Origin: CAZZBK01 sp964652155
Lineage (GTDB): Bacteria; Planctomycetota; Planctomycetia; Pirellulales; PNKZ01
Direction: 5' to 3'
NCBI GenBank assembly: GCA_964652155.1
Contig: CAZZBK010000009.1
Coordinates: 1 to 64,000 of the forward strand
Length of the DNA: 64,000 nt
Both the position numbers and the translations under genes were made by a program. This document shows, in pieces, positions 40,965 through 49,426 of the stretch. The notes below the pieces were generated by a model, which saw nothing but the letters and a program-made list of their open reading frames with translations, did no database searches and was not told the origin of the DNA. Position 1 is the stretch's first letter; each line of letters opens with the position of its first letter.

Positions 40965-41882
40965 TTATGGGCGGGCTTTTGGGGCGGTGATCGACTGCAA
41001 ATTGCGCCGAGCCTGCGCACTTTCCGGAGCAATCGTTAAGATCAATTGGAGCAGTTGAGCCGCCCGGCTCGTATCTCCTCCGGCATGACACTCGACGGCC
41101 CAGTTGTTCCACGCGGCGAGCAAATTGCGTCGCGCGTCGCTGTGCCCCGCAAAGAGCCGCAACGCTTTCAGGTTCGAGTCGGCGGCGGAGGCAAAATCGC
41201 CCCGCTCGATCTGGTTCACCCCTTGATTGTAGTACATCAAGGCGACCACCGATGTGTCATGTAAATTGTGTGTCACCATTGACTTACCTGCAGACAGTCG
41301 CGGCAAGCTGGTACGGCAAGTCGGCTCAACGATCCAGTCCTGGCCATTGACTTCGAGCCGCACGTTGACATGCGCCGGCTGATACTGGATCGAAGCGTTG
41401 CCGCCAATCGACTCATCGAGCCAGCGGAACAAGATGGCTGCGGTGAGGCAGTCATAATCGCCCCGATCGATCGTTTCGCGCAAATCGCTTTCGACGGCGC
41501 GGTACTCGCCGCGAAACACCTGGTCGTGGAGGAACTCGACAATGAGGCGAGCGCGTTTCAGGGGGTCCGTTTGGTCCCGAACTTGGTCGTGCAACCGGTG
41601 TGACCAGAGGCGCACTTGCCGCCGATAGCGGCTCAACGAGCCTTCGTCACGCACGCCGCTGGCAACGAGGGCCGCCGTCAGCAGGTCATGCTCCTCCAGC
41701 GTGCCGTCGTGACCGTCATGCAACAATTCGCGCTCCAAGCGGTTGAGCGACGCGTCGTCGAGCAAGGTCGAAAACACGACGGCACCACGAGCGACGGGGT
41801 TGCTTAAGCAGCTCCCCAACGCCAACCACCCCAGAGCAATCCACCAGCTGCGCCGCAAACTCACAAACCCATCCTCGGTCAA
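40965..41882 (-). CDS. Transglutaminase-like (SirB1-type) lipoprotein with TPR
   Basis: The product has 305 residues from TTG 41882; GTG 41864 is the alternative, and no ATG fits. Residues 12-25 form a hydrophobic stretch ending in L-A-L-G-S-C, which resembles a lipobox and suggests a lipoprotein. A transglutaminase-like core follows, with Cys145 in GDYDCLTAAILF and His171 in PAHVNVRL. The third position falls in WIVEPT, where Glu186 stands in for the usual Asp. The last 90 residues look like two TPR units (YYNQGVNQIERGDFASAA and NWAVECHAGGDTSRAAQLL). The domain order matches the SirB1 N-terminal transglutaminase-like family, whose function is unclear. The 5' end abuts a 48-bp inverted-repeat element. 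Confidence 0.7.
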   Translation of the reverse strand: MTEDGFVSLRRSWWIALGWLALGSCLSNPVARGAVVFSTLLDDASLNRLERELLHDGHDGTLEEHDLLTAALVASGVRDEGSLSRYRRQVRLWSHRLHDQVRDQTDPLKRARLIVEFLHDQVFRGEYRAVESDLRETIDRGDYDCLTAAILFRWLDESIGGNASIQYQPAHVNVRLEVNGQDWIVEPTCRTSLPRLSAGKSMVTHNLHDTSVVALMYYNQGVNQIERGDFASAADSNLKALRLFAGHSDARRNLLAAWNNWAVECHAGGDTSRAAQLLQLILTIAPESAQARRNLQSITAPKARP

Positions 41883-41895
41883 AAAAGCGGAGCGG

Positions 41896-41943
41896 GGGAC
41901 CGTTCCATTGTTCTCAGAGGCACTCGAAAAATGGGACGGTCCC
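41896..41943. repeat. 14-bp inverted repeat, REP/MITE-like element
   Basis: GGGACCGTTCCATT (41896-41909) pairs with AATGGGACGGTCCC (41930-41943), with one mismatch, around a 20-base loop. It lies directly in front of the transglutaminase-like gene. The arms look like the terminal repeats of a small non-autonomous element or a REP-type palindrome. No transposase gene is present in the window. Confidence 0.5.
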
Positions 41944-42003
41944 CAGCCATGTTGTTAGCTGCTCTAAATCTACGATGCAAAAAAGCATCAGGCAGCAGGG
42001 CGC

Positions 42004-42038
42004 AAACAAAACCGCCGAGGATTTTACTCCCCGGCGGT
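42004..42038 (-). terminator. Rho-independent terminator of the beta-propeller gene
   Basis: On the minus strand ACCGCCGGGG pairs with CCTCGGCGGT (one mismatch) around an 8-base loop, followed by TTTGTTTG. It sits 37 bp after the stop codon of the beta-propeller gene and ends the two-gene unit that begins with the di-haem peroxidase. Confidence 0.8.
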
Positions 42039-42074
42039 CTAAATGAAACGATTGCAACGCACGTTCAACGTGGC

Positions 42075-43103
42075 TTACAGGTCGCCCGTGATTTTCACGA
42101 GCGATCCGGGACGGTCCTCGGCCGGGCTCTTGGCCGTACCGATCAGGGTCACGTACAACGATCCGTCGGGCGCGAAGGCCAAAGCCGTCGGCTTGTCGAG
42201 CGCGGTGATCAACTCGGCTTTCACGGTCAACTTGTCGCCATCGAGCTTGGTGTCGAGCCGGAAGAGGCCCCCTTTGGAGTTTTCCATCCAGGCGTAGTCG
42301 ACTGCGTAGAGCTTACCGCTCTTGGGGCTATAGGCCACGCCGGCGATGTCGAACAAGCCGGTCTCGGCCTTGGCAACCAGTTTGCCTTGGGCGTCGTAGA
42401 TCGTGAGCAGACTGTCGCCCGGGACGTTCATCTCGCCCATTTGCCCAATGACCAGACGACCTTCCTTGTCGGCGGTAATCGCGACCGGGGCATCGACGTT
42501 CACGGCCACCTTGGTAGCGATAAACGGCTTCAGCGCGCCGGCTTTGCCGCTGGCGTAATCGAATTTGAGCACCCAGCCTTTGGTGTCATCGCCATTGCTG
42601 GTGATGTAGGCGGCACCGTTGGCCACGGCGAGACCGTAGAAATTCCCCTCACCCTTTTGCGACGCTTCGCCCGCCGCGATGGGGCCCAGCGTCTGCTTGG
42701 CGTCGGAGACTTGAATGGCCTTGCCTGACTCGGGCACGGCGAAAATATACGCCAACTCCTGGCCGTCCGGTTTGCCACCATCGCCGACGGCCAACGTGTT
42801 CTGATCCAAGAACGCGACGCCCAACGGTCCGATGTCGACCATCGGCCCCTTGCCATAAATGTCTTTGGTGAACCCCTTGATCACCGAGTGGGCCTTGTCG
42901 GCCGCGGAGGGATCGAGACGCAAGATGCGCAAGGCACCGCTGTCGGCGATGAACAAGTGCCCGGTGCCCGGCTGCACGGCCAAGCCCGAGGGATTGAGCA
43001 AGCCGGCAATCACCGGCGCGACTTTGACCTGGGCCTGACACACCACGGGCAAGGCGGCCAAGGCCAGGCAGGCGACCGCAATTCGATTCCATGACTGCAA
43101 CAT
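42075..43103 (-). CDS. Secreted NHL/SMP-30-like beta-propeller protein
   Basis: ATG 43103 follows AAGGAG by 8 bases and gives a clear signal peptide (IAVACLALAALPVVCQAQ). The rest of the 342 aa is made of propeller-type blades with recurring elements such as NPSGLAVQPGTGHLFIADSG, GVAFLDQNTLAVGDGG, FYGLAVANGAAYITSN, PVAITADKEGRLVIG and PTALAFAPDGSLYVTL. This fits an NHL or SMP-30-like six-bladed propeller. No catalytic residues can be assigned, so it may be a binding protein rather than an enzyme. It follows the di-haem peroxidase gene by 117 bp on the same strand and is closed by a terminator, suggesting a shared transcript. Confidence 0.75.
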   Translation of the reverse strand: MLQSWNRIAVACLALAALPVVCQAQVKVAPVIAGLLNPSGLAVQPGTGHLFIADSGALRILRLDPSAADKAHSVIKGFTKDIYGKGPMVDIGPLGVAFLDQNTLAVGDGGKPDGQELAYIFAVPESGKAIQVSDAKQTLGPIAAGEASQKGEGNFYGLAVANGAAYITSNGDDTKGWVLKFDYASGKAGALKPFIATKVAVNVDAPVAITADKEGRLVIGQMGEMNVPGDSLLTIYDAQGKLVAKAETGLFDIAGVAYSPKSGKLYAVDYAWMENSKGGLFRLDTKLDGDKLTVKAELITALDKPTALAFAPDGSLYVTLIGTAKSPAEDRPGSLVKITGDL

Positions 43104-43220
43104 CAAAAGACTCCTTCAAACAAAAGTCGTTGGCTAAGCAAAAATCAGAACCACGTCGAGGAGAACGCTATGGCGTTACAGCCCCAAGGCCTGCTGGACA
43201 CCGCTCATCACCCACGACGG

Positions 43221-44228
43221 CTAGGGAAGTTTCGGCGGCGCGATCAACGGGTACTTCGCGCTCGCAAAGCCTTCCTTGAGAAACACCACCAAATCGCTCT
43301 TCTCGGCCGCCGTCAAATTGAGCGGATAGATCTCTTCATCCAATTGCGGGTTGGGAGTACCGCCACGACTGTAATACTCGACGACGTCTTCGAGCGTTTT
43401 CAGTCGGCCATCGTGCATGTAGGGCGCCGAGCGGGCGATCTCACGCAAGGTCGGAGTTTTGAACGCGCCGCGATCGCCGAGCTGCTTCGACACGGTCAGG
43501 CGTCCCACGTCGGGCTCTTTGTCGTTGATGCCGACGCCAAGGTTATGGAACCCATTGTCGCTCAGGTTGGGGCCGACATGGCAGGCGCTGCAATGCGCAC
43601 GATTGAAGAACACTTTGTAGCCGCGCTGAGCCGCTTCGCTCAGCGCCGACTTGTCTCCTGCCACGAATCGGTCGAACGGGGCGTCGCCGGAGAGCACGGT
43701 CCGCTCGAATGCGGCAATCGCCTTGGCGATCGCGTCGGGCGTGGCACTCGTGCCGAACACGGCCTGAAATTGCTGCTTATAGCCCGGAATGTCATTGAGT
43801 CGCTTGACGGCCTCGTCGAGTGTGAGGTCCATTTCGATCGGATTCTGGATGGGTCCCAACGCCTGTCCTTCGAGCCCCACGGCGCGACCGTCCCAGAACT
43901 GCAACGGATAGTAGGCCGAGTTCAACACGCTCGGCGCGCTGCGCCCGCCCTTTTGGCCACGCACGCCCGTGGCAAACGCCTCGCCGTTGCTCCAGCCCTT
44001 GGCCGGGTCGTGGCAACTGGCGCAGCTCACCGTATTGTCGCGCGACAATCGCGGCTCGAAGTACAGTTGCTTGCCCAACTCGACCTTGGCCGGGGTTTGC
44101 GGGTTGTCAGCGGGTATCTTCAGCGGGGCCAGTCCGCGCGGCAACGACAATGACGCCGCCTCGTCGGCTTGAGCCACCGAGTTCCATGCCAGACCAACAA
44201 TGAGAAGTGTTGACAAGCTGATGCGCAT
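43221..44228 (-). CDS. Di-haem cytochrome c peroxidase/MauG-family protein
   Basis: The 335-aa precursor has a signal peptide (LLIVGLAWNSVAQADE) and two haem c sites, C-A-S-C-H (69-73) and C-S-A-C-H (about 211-215), in the N- and C-terminal halves. Other family marks are ELGKQLYFEPRLS (here VELGKQLYFEPRLSRD), WDGRAVGLEGQALGPIQNPIEM, KTPTLREIARSAPYMHDG and TLEDVVEYYSRGG. Such enzymes reduce hydrogen peroxide in the periplasm (CcpA type) or carry out protein modification (MauG type); the sequence does not decide between them. ATG 44228 lies one codon after an in-frame GTG, with GGAG upstream. The downstream beta-propeller gene may provide a partner protein. Confidence 0.88.
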   Translation of the reverse strand: MRISLSTLLIVGLAWNSVAQADEAASLSLPRGLAPLKIPADNPQTPAKVELGKQLYFEPRLSRDNTVSCASCHDPAKGWSNGEAFATGVRGQKGGRSAPSVLNSAYYPLQFWDGRAVGLEGQALGPIQNPIEMDLTLDEAVKRLNDIPGYKQQFQAVFGTSATPDAIAKAIAAFERTVLSGDAPFDRFVAGDKSALSEAAQRGYKVFFNRAHCSACHVGPNLSDNGFHNLGVGINDKEPDVGRLTVSKQLGDRGAFKTPTLREIARSAPYMHDGRLKTLEDVVEYYSRGGTPNPQLDEEIYPLNLTAAEKSDLVVFLKEGFASAKYPLIAPPKLP

Positions 44229-44367
44229 CACGAACTTACTCCGTAAATCGTCGAGATCCGTACACGGCTTGAAAAGCCGGCCAACTCATGGGAGGGGCCG
44301 ATATTCTCACCCAGCGCCGAGCCCAGGGCAAGCGGGCCGCTCAATTTCCTAATGCGAGCACGCATGC

Positions 44368-44970
44368 TCAGGCGGGCGTCACTTCCGGGTGTGCCGCTTC
44401 GTAGGCCGAGATTTTGTCGGCCTGTTGCAAAGTCATGCCGATGTCGTCCAAGCCATTGAGCAGGCAGTGACGCCGGAACGGGTCGACCGTGAACGGCACA
44501 ATCAGCCCAGCCGAGTCGCGAATCGTGTGGTCCTCGAGACTCACGGTCAGCTCATAATTCGCCGTCGACGTCGCGCGGCGGAACAACTCGTCGACTTGCT
44601 CCTCGCTCAACTGCACGGGAAGCATGCCGTTCTTGAAGCAGTTGTTGTAGAAGATGTCGGCAAACGAGGGCGCGATGACCACGCGGAAGCCGTAATCTTC
44701 GAGCGCCCAGGGAGCATGCTCGCGGCTCGACCCACAACCGAAATTACGTCGCGCGAGCAGAATCGACGACCCACGATAGGCCGGCTTGTTCAACTCGAAG
44801 TCGGGATTGTCTGTGCCGTCTTCCTTGAAACGCCAGTCGAAGAACAAGAATTGGCCGAAGCCCGTTCGCTCGATCCGTTTGAGGAACTGCTTGGGGATGA
44901 TTTGATCGGTATCAACATTCGGCCGATCCATCGGACAGACCCGGCCGCAATGAGTGGTAAATGCACGCAT
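44368..44970 (-). CDS. leuD: 3-isopropylmalate dehydratase small subunit
   Basis: LeuD forms the swivelling domain of isopropylmalate isomerase, which converts 2- to 3-isopropylmalate in leucine synthesis in the cytosol. The 200-aa sequence has the family motifs VDTDQIIPKQFLKRI near the N-terminus, RRNFGCGSSREHAPWAL, the substrate-recognition loop, and IAPSFADIFYNNCFKNGMLP. The length is standard. It is the last gene of leuC-Uma2-leuD, 11 bp after the Uma2 gene. A 5-bp hairpin (GAGCA/TGCTC) overlaps its stop, without a T-run. Confidence 0.95.
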   Translation of the reverse strand: MRAFTTHCGRVCPMDRPNVDTDQIIPKQFLKRIERTGFGQFLFFDWRFKEDGTDNPDFELNKPAYRGSSILLARRNFGCGSSREHAPWALEDYGFRVVIAPSFADIFYNNCFKNGMLPVQLSEEQVDELFRRATSTANYELTVSLEDHTIRDSAGLIVPFTVDPFRRHCLLNGLDDIGMTLQQADKISAYEAAHPEVTPA

Positions 44971-44981
44971 GAAAGGTTACC

Positions 44982-45545
44982 TCAAGATGACAAACCTAAA
45001 TCGAAAACCTCGCTAACCGAGAGCGTAAACTCGCTGAGCACCGTGGGATCGGCGAGCTGCTCGGCGGCGCTGAACAGTTGCGGCTTATCGCCTGGGTGAT
45101 GCACGGCGATCGTGCGGCTCGTGGGGCTGACGACCCAGACCGAGCGGCAACCGCTCCGCAGCCAACGCTCGACTTTTTCTTCCACGTCGGTCCAACGATC
45201 GTTGGGCGAGACAACCTCGACGGCTAAATCCGGAGCCCCTGGGAAATAGCCTCGTCCTAAACCGGAGGACAATCGAGCGCTCGAAATGAACGACAGGTCT
45301 GGTGCCAACACCGTATCAGGATCTCTCTCGATCAAGAATCCTGTTTCGGCTCCAAGAACCACGCCCTGTTTATGCTGCTCGACGAAGCTACCTACGCGAA
45401 CTGTCAATCGGGCAACAATTGAACCGTGAAGTGAACTGGCTGGAGTCATAATTCTCAATACCCCGTCAATGAGTTCATAGCGCTCGCTGCCCGAGGGGAG
45501 CTGCTCCAGCTGCGCGGCGGTGAAGGGGTGCGACGTGACACTCAT
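44982..45545 (-). CDS. Uma2-family (DUF820) putative restriction-fold nuclease
   Basis: Uma2/DUF820 proteins have a PD-(D/E)XK nuclease-like fold and unknown function, and are common in cyanobacteria and planctomycetes. The 187-aa product (ATG 45545) shows the family pattern: RYELIDGVLRIMTPAS, then APDLSFIS, then DLAVEVVSPNDRWTDVEEKV with the acidic residues and lysine expected of the active site, and SVWVVSP. The start lies only 2 bp after the leuC stop, and the end 11 bp before leuD, so it is embedded in the leucine operon. The stretch 45240-45470 appears poorer in GC than leuC and leuD, which hints at later insertion. Confidence 0.85.
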   Translation of the reverse strand: MSVTSHPFTAAQLEQLPSGSERYELIDGVLRIMTPASSLHGSIVARLTVRVGSFVEQHKQGVVLGAETGFLIERDPDTVLAPDLSFISSARLSSGLGRGYFPGAPDLAVEVVSPNDRWTDVEEKVERWLRSGCRSVWVVSPTSRTIAVHHPGDKPQLFSAAEQLADPTVLSEFTLSVSEVFDLGLSS

Positions 45546-45547
45546 GG

Positions 45548-46978
45548 CTAGGCCTGGTCGTTCCACTGGCGAACATCGACAAAGTGCCCCTCGATCGCGG
45601 CGGCGGCGGCCATCTCGGGGGAGACCAAATGGGTGCGTCCCCCTTTGCCCTGCCGGCCTTCAAAGTTGCGATTGCTCGTCGAGGCGCAGCGCTGGCCGGG
45701 GGTGAGCGTGTCGGGGTTCATCCCCAGGCACATGCTGCAGCCGGCCTCGCGCCACTCGAAGCCGGCCTCGCGGAAGACCCGATCGAGTCCCTCGCGCTCG
45801 GCTTGTTTTTTGACCAACCCGCTGCCCGGCACGACCATCGCATGCACGCGCGCGTTGACCTTGCGCCCCTTGACCACCGCGGCGGCGGCACGCAGGTCCT
45901 CAATGCGACTGTTGGTGCAGGACCCAATGAATACGCGGTCGAGTTGAATCTGAGTGATGGGCGTTCCGGCCACGAGTCCCATGTAGGCCAAGGCTGCCGC
46001 GGCCGACTTGCGTTCGTTGTCGTCGGCAAACTTGGCTGGGTCGGGCACCGCAGCGTCGATCGCCGCCACCTGTCCCGGGTTGGTGCCCCAGGTCACCTGC
46101 GGCTTGACCTGGGCGGCATCGATGATCAGTGTCCGGTCGTACGTCGCGCCGGCATCGCTGGGCAACTGCCGCCAACGGGCCACGGCGGCATCCCAAGCCG
46201 CGCCGCGCGGCGCGAACTCGCGCCCCTTGACGTAGGCAATCGTTTTCTCGTCCGGAGCGATCATGCCCGCCCGGGCACCAGCCTCGATCGTCATGTTGCA
46301 CACGGTCATTCGCTCTTCCATGCTCAATGCCCGGATCGCCTCACCGGTGTACTCGATGCAATAGCCTGTGCCGCCATCGGTCGTGATCTCGCCAATGATG
46401 TACAAAATGATATCTTTGGCGGTCGTGCCGCGCGGCCGCACGCCGTCGACGCGAATCTCGAACGTCTTGGGCCGATACTGCAACAAGGTCTGCGTGGCCA
46501 GCACATGCTCGACTTCGCTCGTGCCGATGCCGAAAGCCAGCGCCCCCAGGGCACCATGCGTTGCCGTGTGACTGTCGCCGCATACGATCGTCATACCCGG
46601 CTGGGTGATGCCCAACTCCGGACCAATCACATGCACGATCCCTTGCTGTGGGTGGTTCAAGTCATAAAGCCGAATGCCAAATTCCTGGCAATTATTACGC
46701 AGTGTATCGATCTGTTGCTTGCTGATGACATCTGCGATGGGCAGCGAACGGTCGGTCGTCGGCACATTATGATCGGGCGTGGCAAACGTGAGTTCCGGGC
46801 GACGCACCTTGCGCCCCGCCAAGCGCAAGCCGTCAAACGCCTGCGGACTGGTTACTTCGTGGACCAAGTGACGATCGATGTACAGAATCGCCTGCTGGCC
46901 AGGCTCTTCGTGAACCACATGAGCGTCCCAGATCTTGGCAAACATCGTGCGCGGAGCATTTGAACTCGTCGAAGTCAT
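45548..46978 (-). CDS. leuC: 3-isopropylmalate dehydratase large subunit
   Basis: LeuC carries the [4Fe-4S] cluster of isopropylmalate isomerase. The 476-aa sequence has all expected marks: FAKIWDAHVV and LLYIDRHLVHEVTSPQAF-type N-terminus (here ILYIDRHLVHE), VCGDSHTATHGALGALAFGIGTSEVEHV, and the three cluster cysteines in IGSCTNSR (about 357) and CSMCLG (about 411 and 414). ATG 46978 is chosen (MTSTSSNAPRTMFAK), with AGGTGA upstream; the in-frame extension to 47029 has no homology feel. It is the first gene of a three-gene unit with Uma2 and leuD. Confidence 0.95.
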   Translation of the reverse strand: MTSTSSNAPRTMFAKIWDAHVVHEEPGQQAILYIDRHLVHEVTSPQAFDGLRLAGRKVRRPELTFATPDHNVPTTDRSLPIADVISKQQIDTLRNNCQEFGIRLYDLNHPQQGIVHVIGPELGITQPGMTIVCGDSHTATHGALGALAFGIGTSEVEHVLATQTLLQYRPKTFEIRVDGVRPRGTTAKDIILYIIGEITTDGGTGYCIEYTGEAIRALSMEERMTVCNMTIEAGARAGMIAPDEKTIAYVKGREFAPRGAAWDAAVARWRQLPSDAGATYDRTLIIDAAQVKPQVTWGTNPGQVAAIDAAVPDPAKFADDNERKSAAAALAYMGLVAGTPITQIQLDRVFIGSCTNSRIEDLRAAAAVVKGRKVNARVHAMVVPGSGLVKKQAEREGLDRVFREAGFEWREAGCSMCLGMNPDTLTPGQRCASTSNRNFEGRQGKGGRTHLVSPEMAAAAAIEGHFVDVRQWNDQA

Positions 46979-47256
46979 CGGACCATTCACCTGAAAATCG
47001 CTTGAAAAATCGTGTGGGAGCGGGGGCAAAACCAGCCCCGCGTAATCCTCGCCAACGAACTAGTCATTGTATCAGCCCTCGGCCTTCTCGACGAGATGCT
47101 CGCCGCGGATCGATTGGGCGTAAATTCAGCAGGCATTTCGACATGGATCGGGGCGATCTCTGCAGATAATTCCATTGACGGACACTCATCGAACGCCGTA
47201 GATTAATAGGCTGTAATGTCTGTGCTCGGTACGGGTGTGACTGCGGAGGTCGAACC

Positions 47257-49344
47257 GTGAGCGTGCCAGTTAATCATGACGACGTCCAGGCTGAAGGCGC
47301 TGCAACATCGAGTCGCGTCACGCCACCGCCGTTGCCAGCGCCTCCCCCACTGCCGGCAACTCAACCAGCCGACGAAGACGATGAACTCATCGACGACTCG
47401 CTCGACGAAGACGAAGACGATGAGGATGAGTACGAAGACGAGGATGACAGCCCTTCTTGGCGTCGCCGGTCAGTGATCTTTCTCGCCTCGTCGTGTAGCG
47501 CTTCGATGTTTGTTCACGCGCTGACACTCATCCTGATGGGGCTTTGGCTATTGCCGATCGTCAACAAAGACACACGGCAGGAAATTGTCTCGAGCGTTGA
47601 AGAACGACCTGACGAGGTGATCACTCAAAAGCTCGACGAAGAGATTCGCCCCAGCACCGAGTTGTCACTCGTCTCGACGTCGATGTCGGCCGTCCAGGGT
47701 GCCATGGGCTCGGTCTCGGCGCTGGCCGAGCCGCAGCAACTCTCGAAGCAGGTGACCATGAGCACCGTCACGACCGACGTGAAGGTCGAGGTCGGCGAGG
47801 TGAACGTGTTCGCATCGAACGGCAAACATCTCTCGCAAGAATTGCCCGAGGGAACGCTGGGCGAAGCGGCCGCGATCGCCGACAGCTATCAGGAGGCGAT
47901 GGATCGCATCACGCAAGAGATTCTCAATCGGCTCGCTAAAGGGAAGGTGCTCGTCGTCTGGCTCATGGACGAATCGCAGAGCATGGAAGACGATCGCGAG
48001 GAGATTAGCGCTCGCATCGAGCGCGTTTACCAGGAGTTGGGCATTGCCTCGACCGCGCGGGGCGACGCGCTGGCGACGGCGGTGTGCAGCTATGGCAAAG
48101 GCTTCAACGTCCATACGCCTGCCCCGACATCCGATCACCTCAAGATCATGGAGGCGATGCACGGTATCCAGAATGACCCGTCTGGGGACGAGATGCAGTG
48201 CCAGGCGGTGAGCCAAGCCATTCAACGCTACCGCGGCATCGCGCAGCAGACACAACGTCAGATGTTGCTCGTCATGGTGAGTGACGAGAGTGGCGACCCC
48301 GCCACGAACGTGCAGTACTTGGAGAGCACGATTGCCGAGGCCCGCTCGGCGCGTTGCGCGATTTATGTGCTGGGGCGCGAGTCGGTGTTTGGCTATCCGT
48401 ATGCGTACATGGTCTGGCGCGATCCCGAGAAACCGCAGTTTGGCCCTTACTACTTGCGGATCGATCGCGGGCCGGAAACGCCATTTCCCGAGCAATTGCA
48501 GTGGGACTGCTTTAACAAGCGGAACGATGCCCAGCCAGCCGGTTTTGGCCCCTACGAGCAGGCGCGGATGGCGCGACAAACCGGGGGCGTGTTCTTCATG
48601 CTGCCGAGCCCCGAGGTGCAACTACTCAATCGCAGCAATCGCAAATACACGCTCGAAGCCCTGCGACCCTATCTGCCCGACCTGAGTTCCCGCGGCGATT
48701 ACGCCTTCGAGCGTGACAAGTCGGAGTTGCGGGCCGTGGTCTGGAAAATCATCAGCGATCTCAACCCCTGGAACCATCAAATCTCGCGACAGCTTGAGTT
48801 GCCGCGCGGCTCGTTCAGCATCCAACCTTCCGAGTTCAACAAGCAGGCTCTGGATTGCATCGAACATGCCAAACGGGTCGTGATCTATTTGCAGGAAGCC
48901 GAGAAAGCGCTCGACAAGGTCAAGCCGCTGAAAGAACGCGAGTCGAGTCCACGCTGGCGCGCCAATTTCGATCTGGTTTACGCGCAGGTGCTCGGGTATC
49001 AGGTGCGGTGGTTTGAGTATGGTGCCTACTTGGATGCCTTTCGCGAGCAGCCCAAGCCGATCAAGAACGTGCTGGGACCGTCGCGCCCCACCAACGGTTG
49101 GTCGCTGGCGTTCCGCAAGGAGACGATCACGGACAGCCTCAACGGCGAGCGACGCCAACAGTCGGAAGACTTGTTGCGTCAGGTGATTCGCGAACATGAG
49201 GGAACACCCTACGCCGTGCGCGCCCAATGGGAACTGGGGCGACCGTTCGGCGTCACGCTCAACGAGCATCACTCGCCACCGCCGAGGGTCGACGTTCCTG
49301 GCGGCCGCCCCGGCGTCAAGCCGCCAACGCCTCCGAAGCTCTAA
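47257..49344 (+). CDS. Membrane-anchored vWA-domain protein with acidic N-terminus
   Basis: GTG 47257, behind GGAGG, gives 695 residues. The N-terminus is a Pro-rich stretch (VTPPPLPAPPPLPA) followed by a run of Asp and Glu (about residues 38-64), then SWRRRSVIFLASS and one membrane helix (about 75-100, MFVHALTLILMGLWLLPIV). Beyond the helix lies a vWA domain with the MIDAS motif D-E-S-Q-S (from residue 238, in WLMDESQSM) and the continuing fold QMLLVMVSDESGD. The C-terminal third is unassigned. The layout suggests a cytosolic acidic tail and a periplasmic metal-dependent binding domain. Similar proteins are common in planctomycetes, with no known ligand. No operon partner is evident: flanking genes are divergent (leuC) or convergent (STAS). 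Confidence 0.8.
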   Translation: MSVPVNHDDVQAEGAATSSRVTPPPLPAPPPLPATQPADEDDELIDDSLDEDEDDEDEYEDEDDSPSWRRRSVIFLASSCSASMFVHALTLILMGLWLLPIVNKDTRQEIVSSVEERPDEVITQKLDEEIRPSTELSLVSTSMSAVQGAMGSVSALAEPQQLSKQVTMSTVTTDVKVEVGEVNVFASNGKHLSQELPEGTLGEAAAIADSYQEAMDRITQEILNRLAKGKVLVVWLMDESQSMEDDREEISARIERVYQELGIASTARGDALATAVCSYGKGFNVHTPAPTSDHLKIMEAMHGIQNDPSGDEMQCQAVSQAIQRYRGIAQQTQRQMLLVMVSDESGDPATNVQYLESTIAEARSARCAIYVLGRESVFGYPYAYMVWRDPEKPQFGPYYLRIDRGPETPFPEQLQWDCFNKRNDAQPAGFGPYEQARMARQTGGVFFMLPSPEVQLLNRSNRKYTLEALRPYLPDLSSRGDYAFERDKSELRAVVWKIISDLNPWNHQISRQLELPRGSFSIQPSEFNKQALDCIEHAKRVVIYLQEAEKALDKVKPLKERESSPRWRANFDLVYAQVLGYQVRWFEYGAYLDAFREQPKPIKNVLGPSRPTNGWSLAFRKETITDSLNGERRQQSEDLLRQVIREHEGTPYAVRAQWELGRPFGVTLNEHHSPPPRVDVPGGRPGVKPPTPPKL

Positions 49345-49426
49345 CGACGACGATCGTTTTCGTCCGACTGAGCAAAGCCGAAGTTCTCCGCGCCGCAGAT
49401 CAGCGTTATCTGGGGCATCGCTTCAT

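Noticed and set aside
40146..41039. 297-codon plus-strand ORF
   Set aside because: It runs antisense over the PilZ-like gene and into the transglutaminase-like gene and shows no recognisable domain.
44354..44371. Terminator after leuD
   Set aside because: Only a 5-bp stem (GAGCA/TGCTC) overlapping the stop codon and without a T-run; too weak to call.
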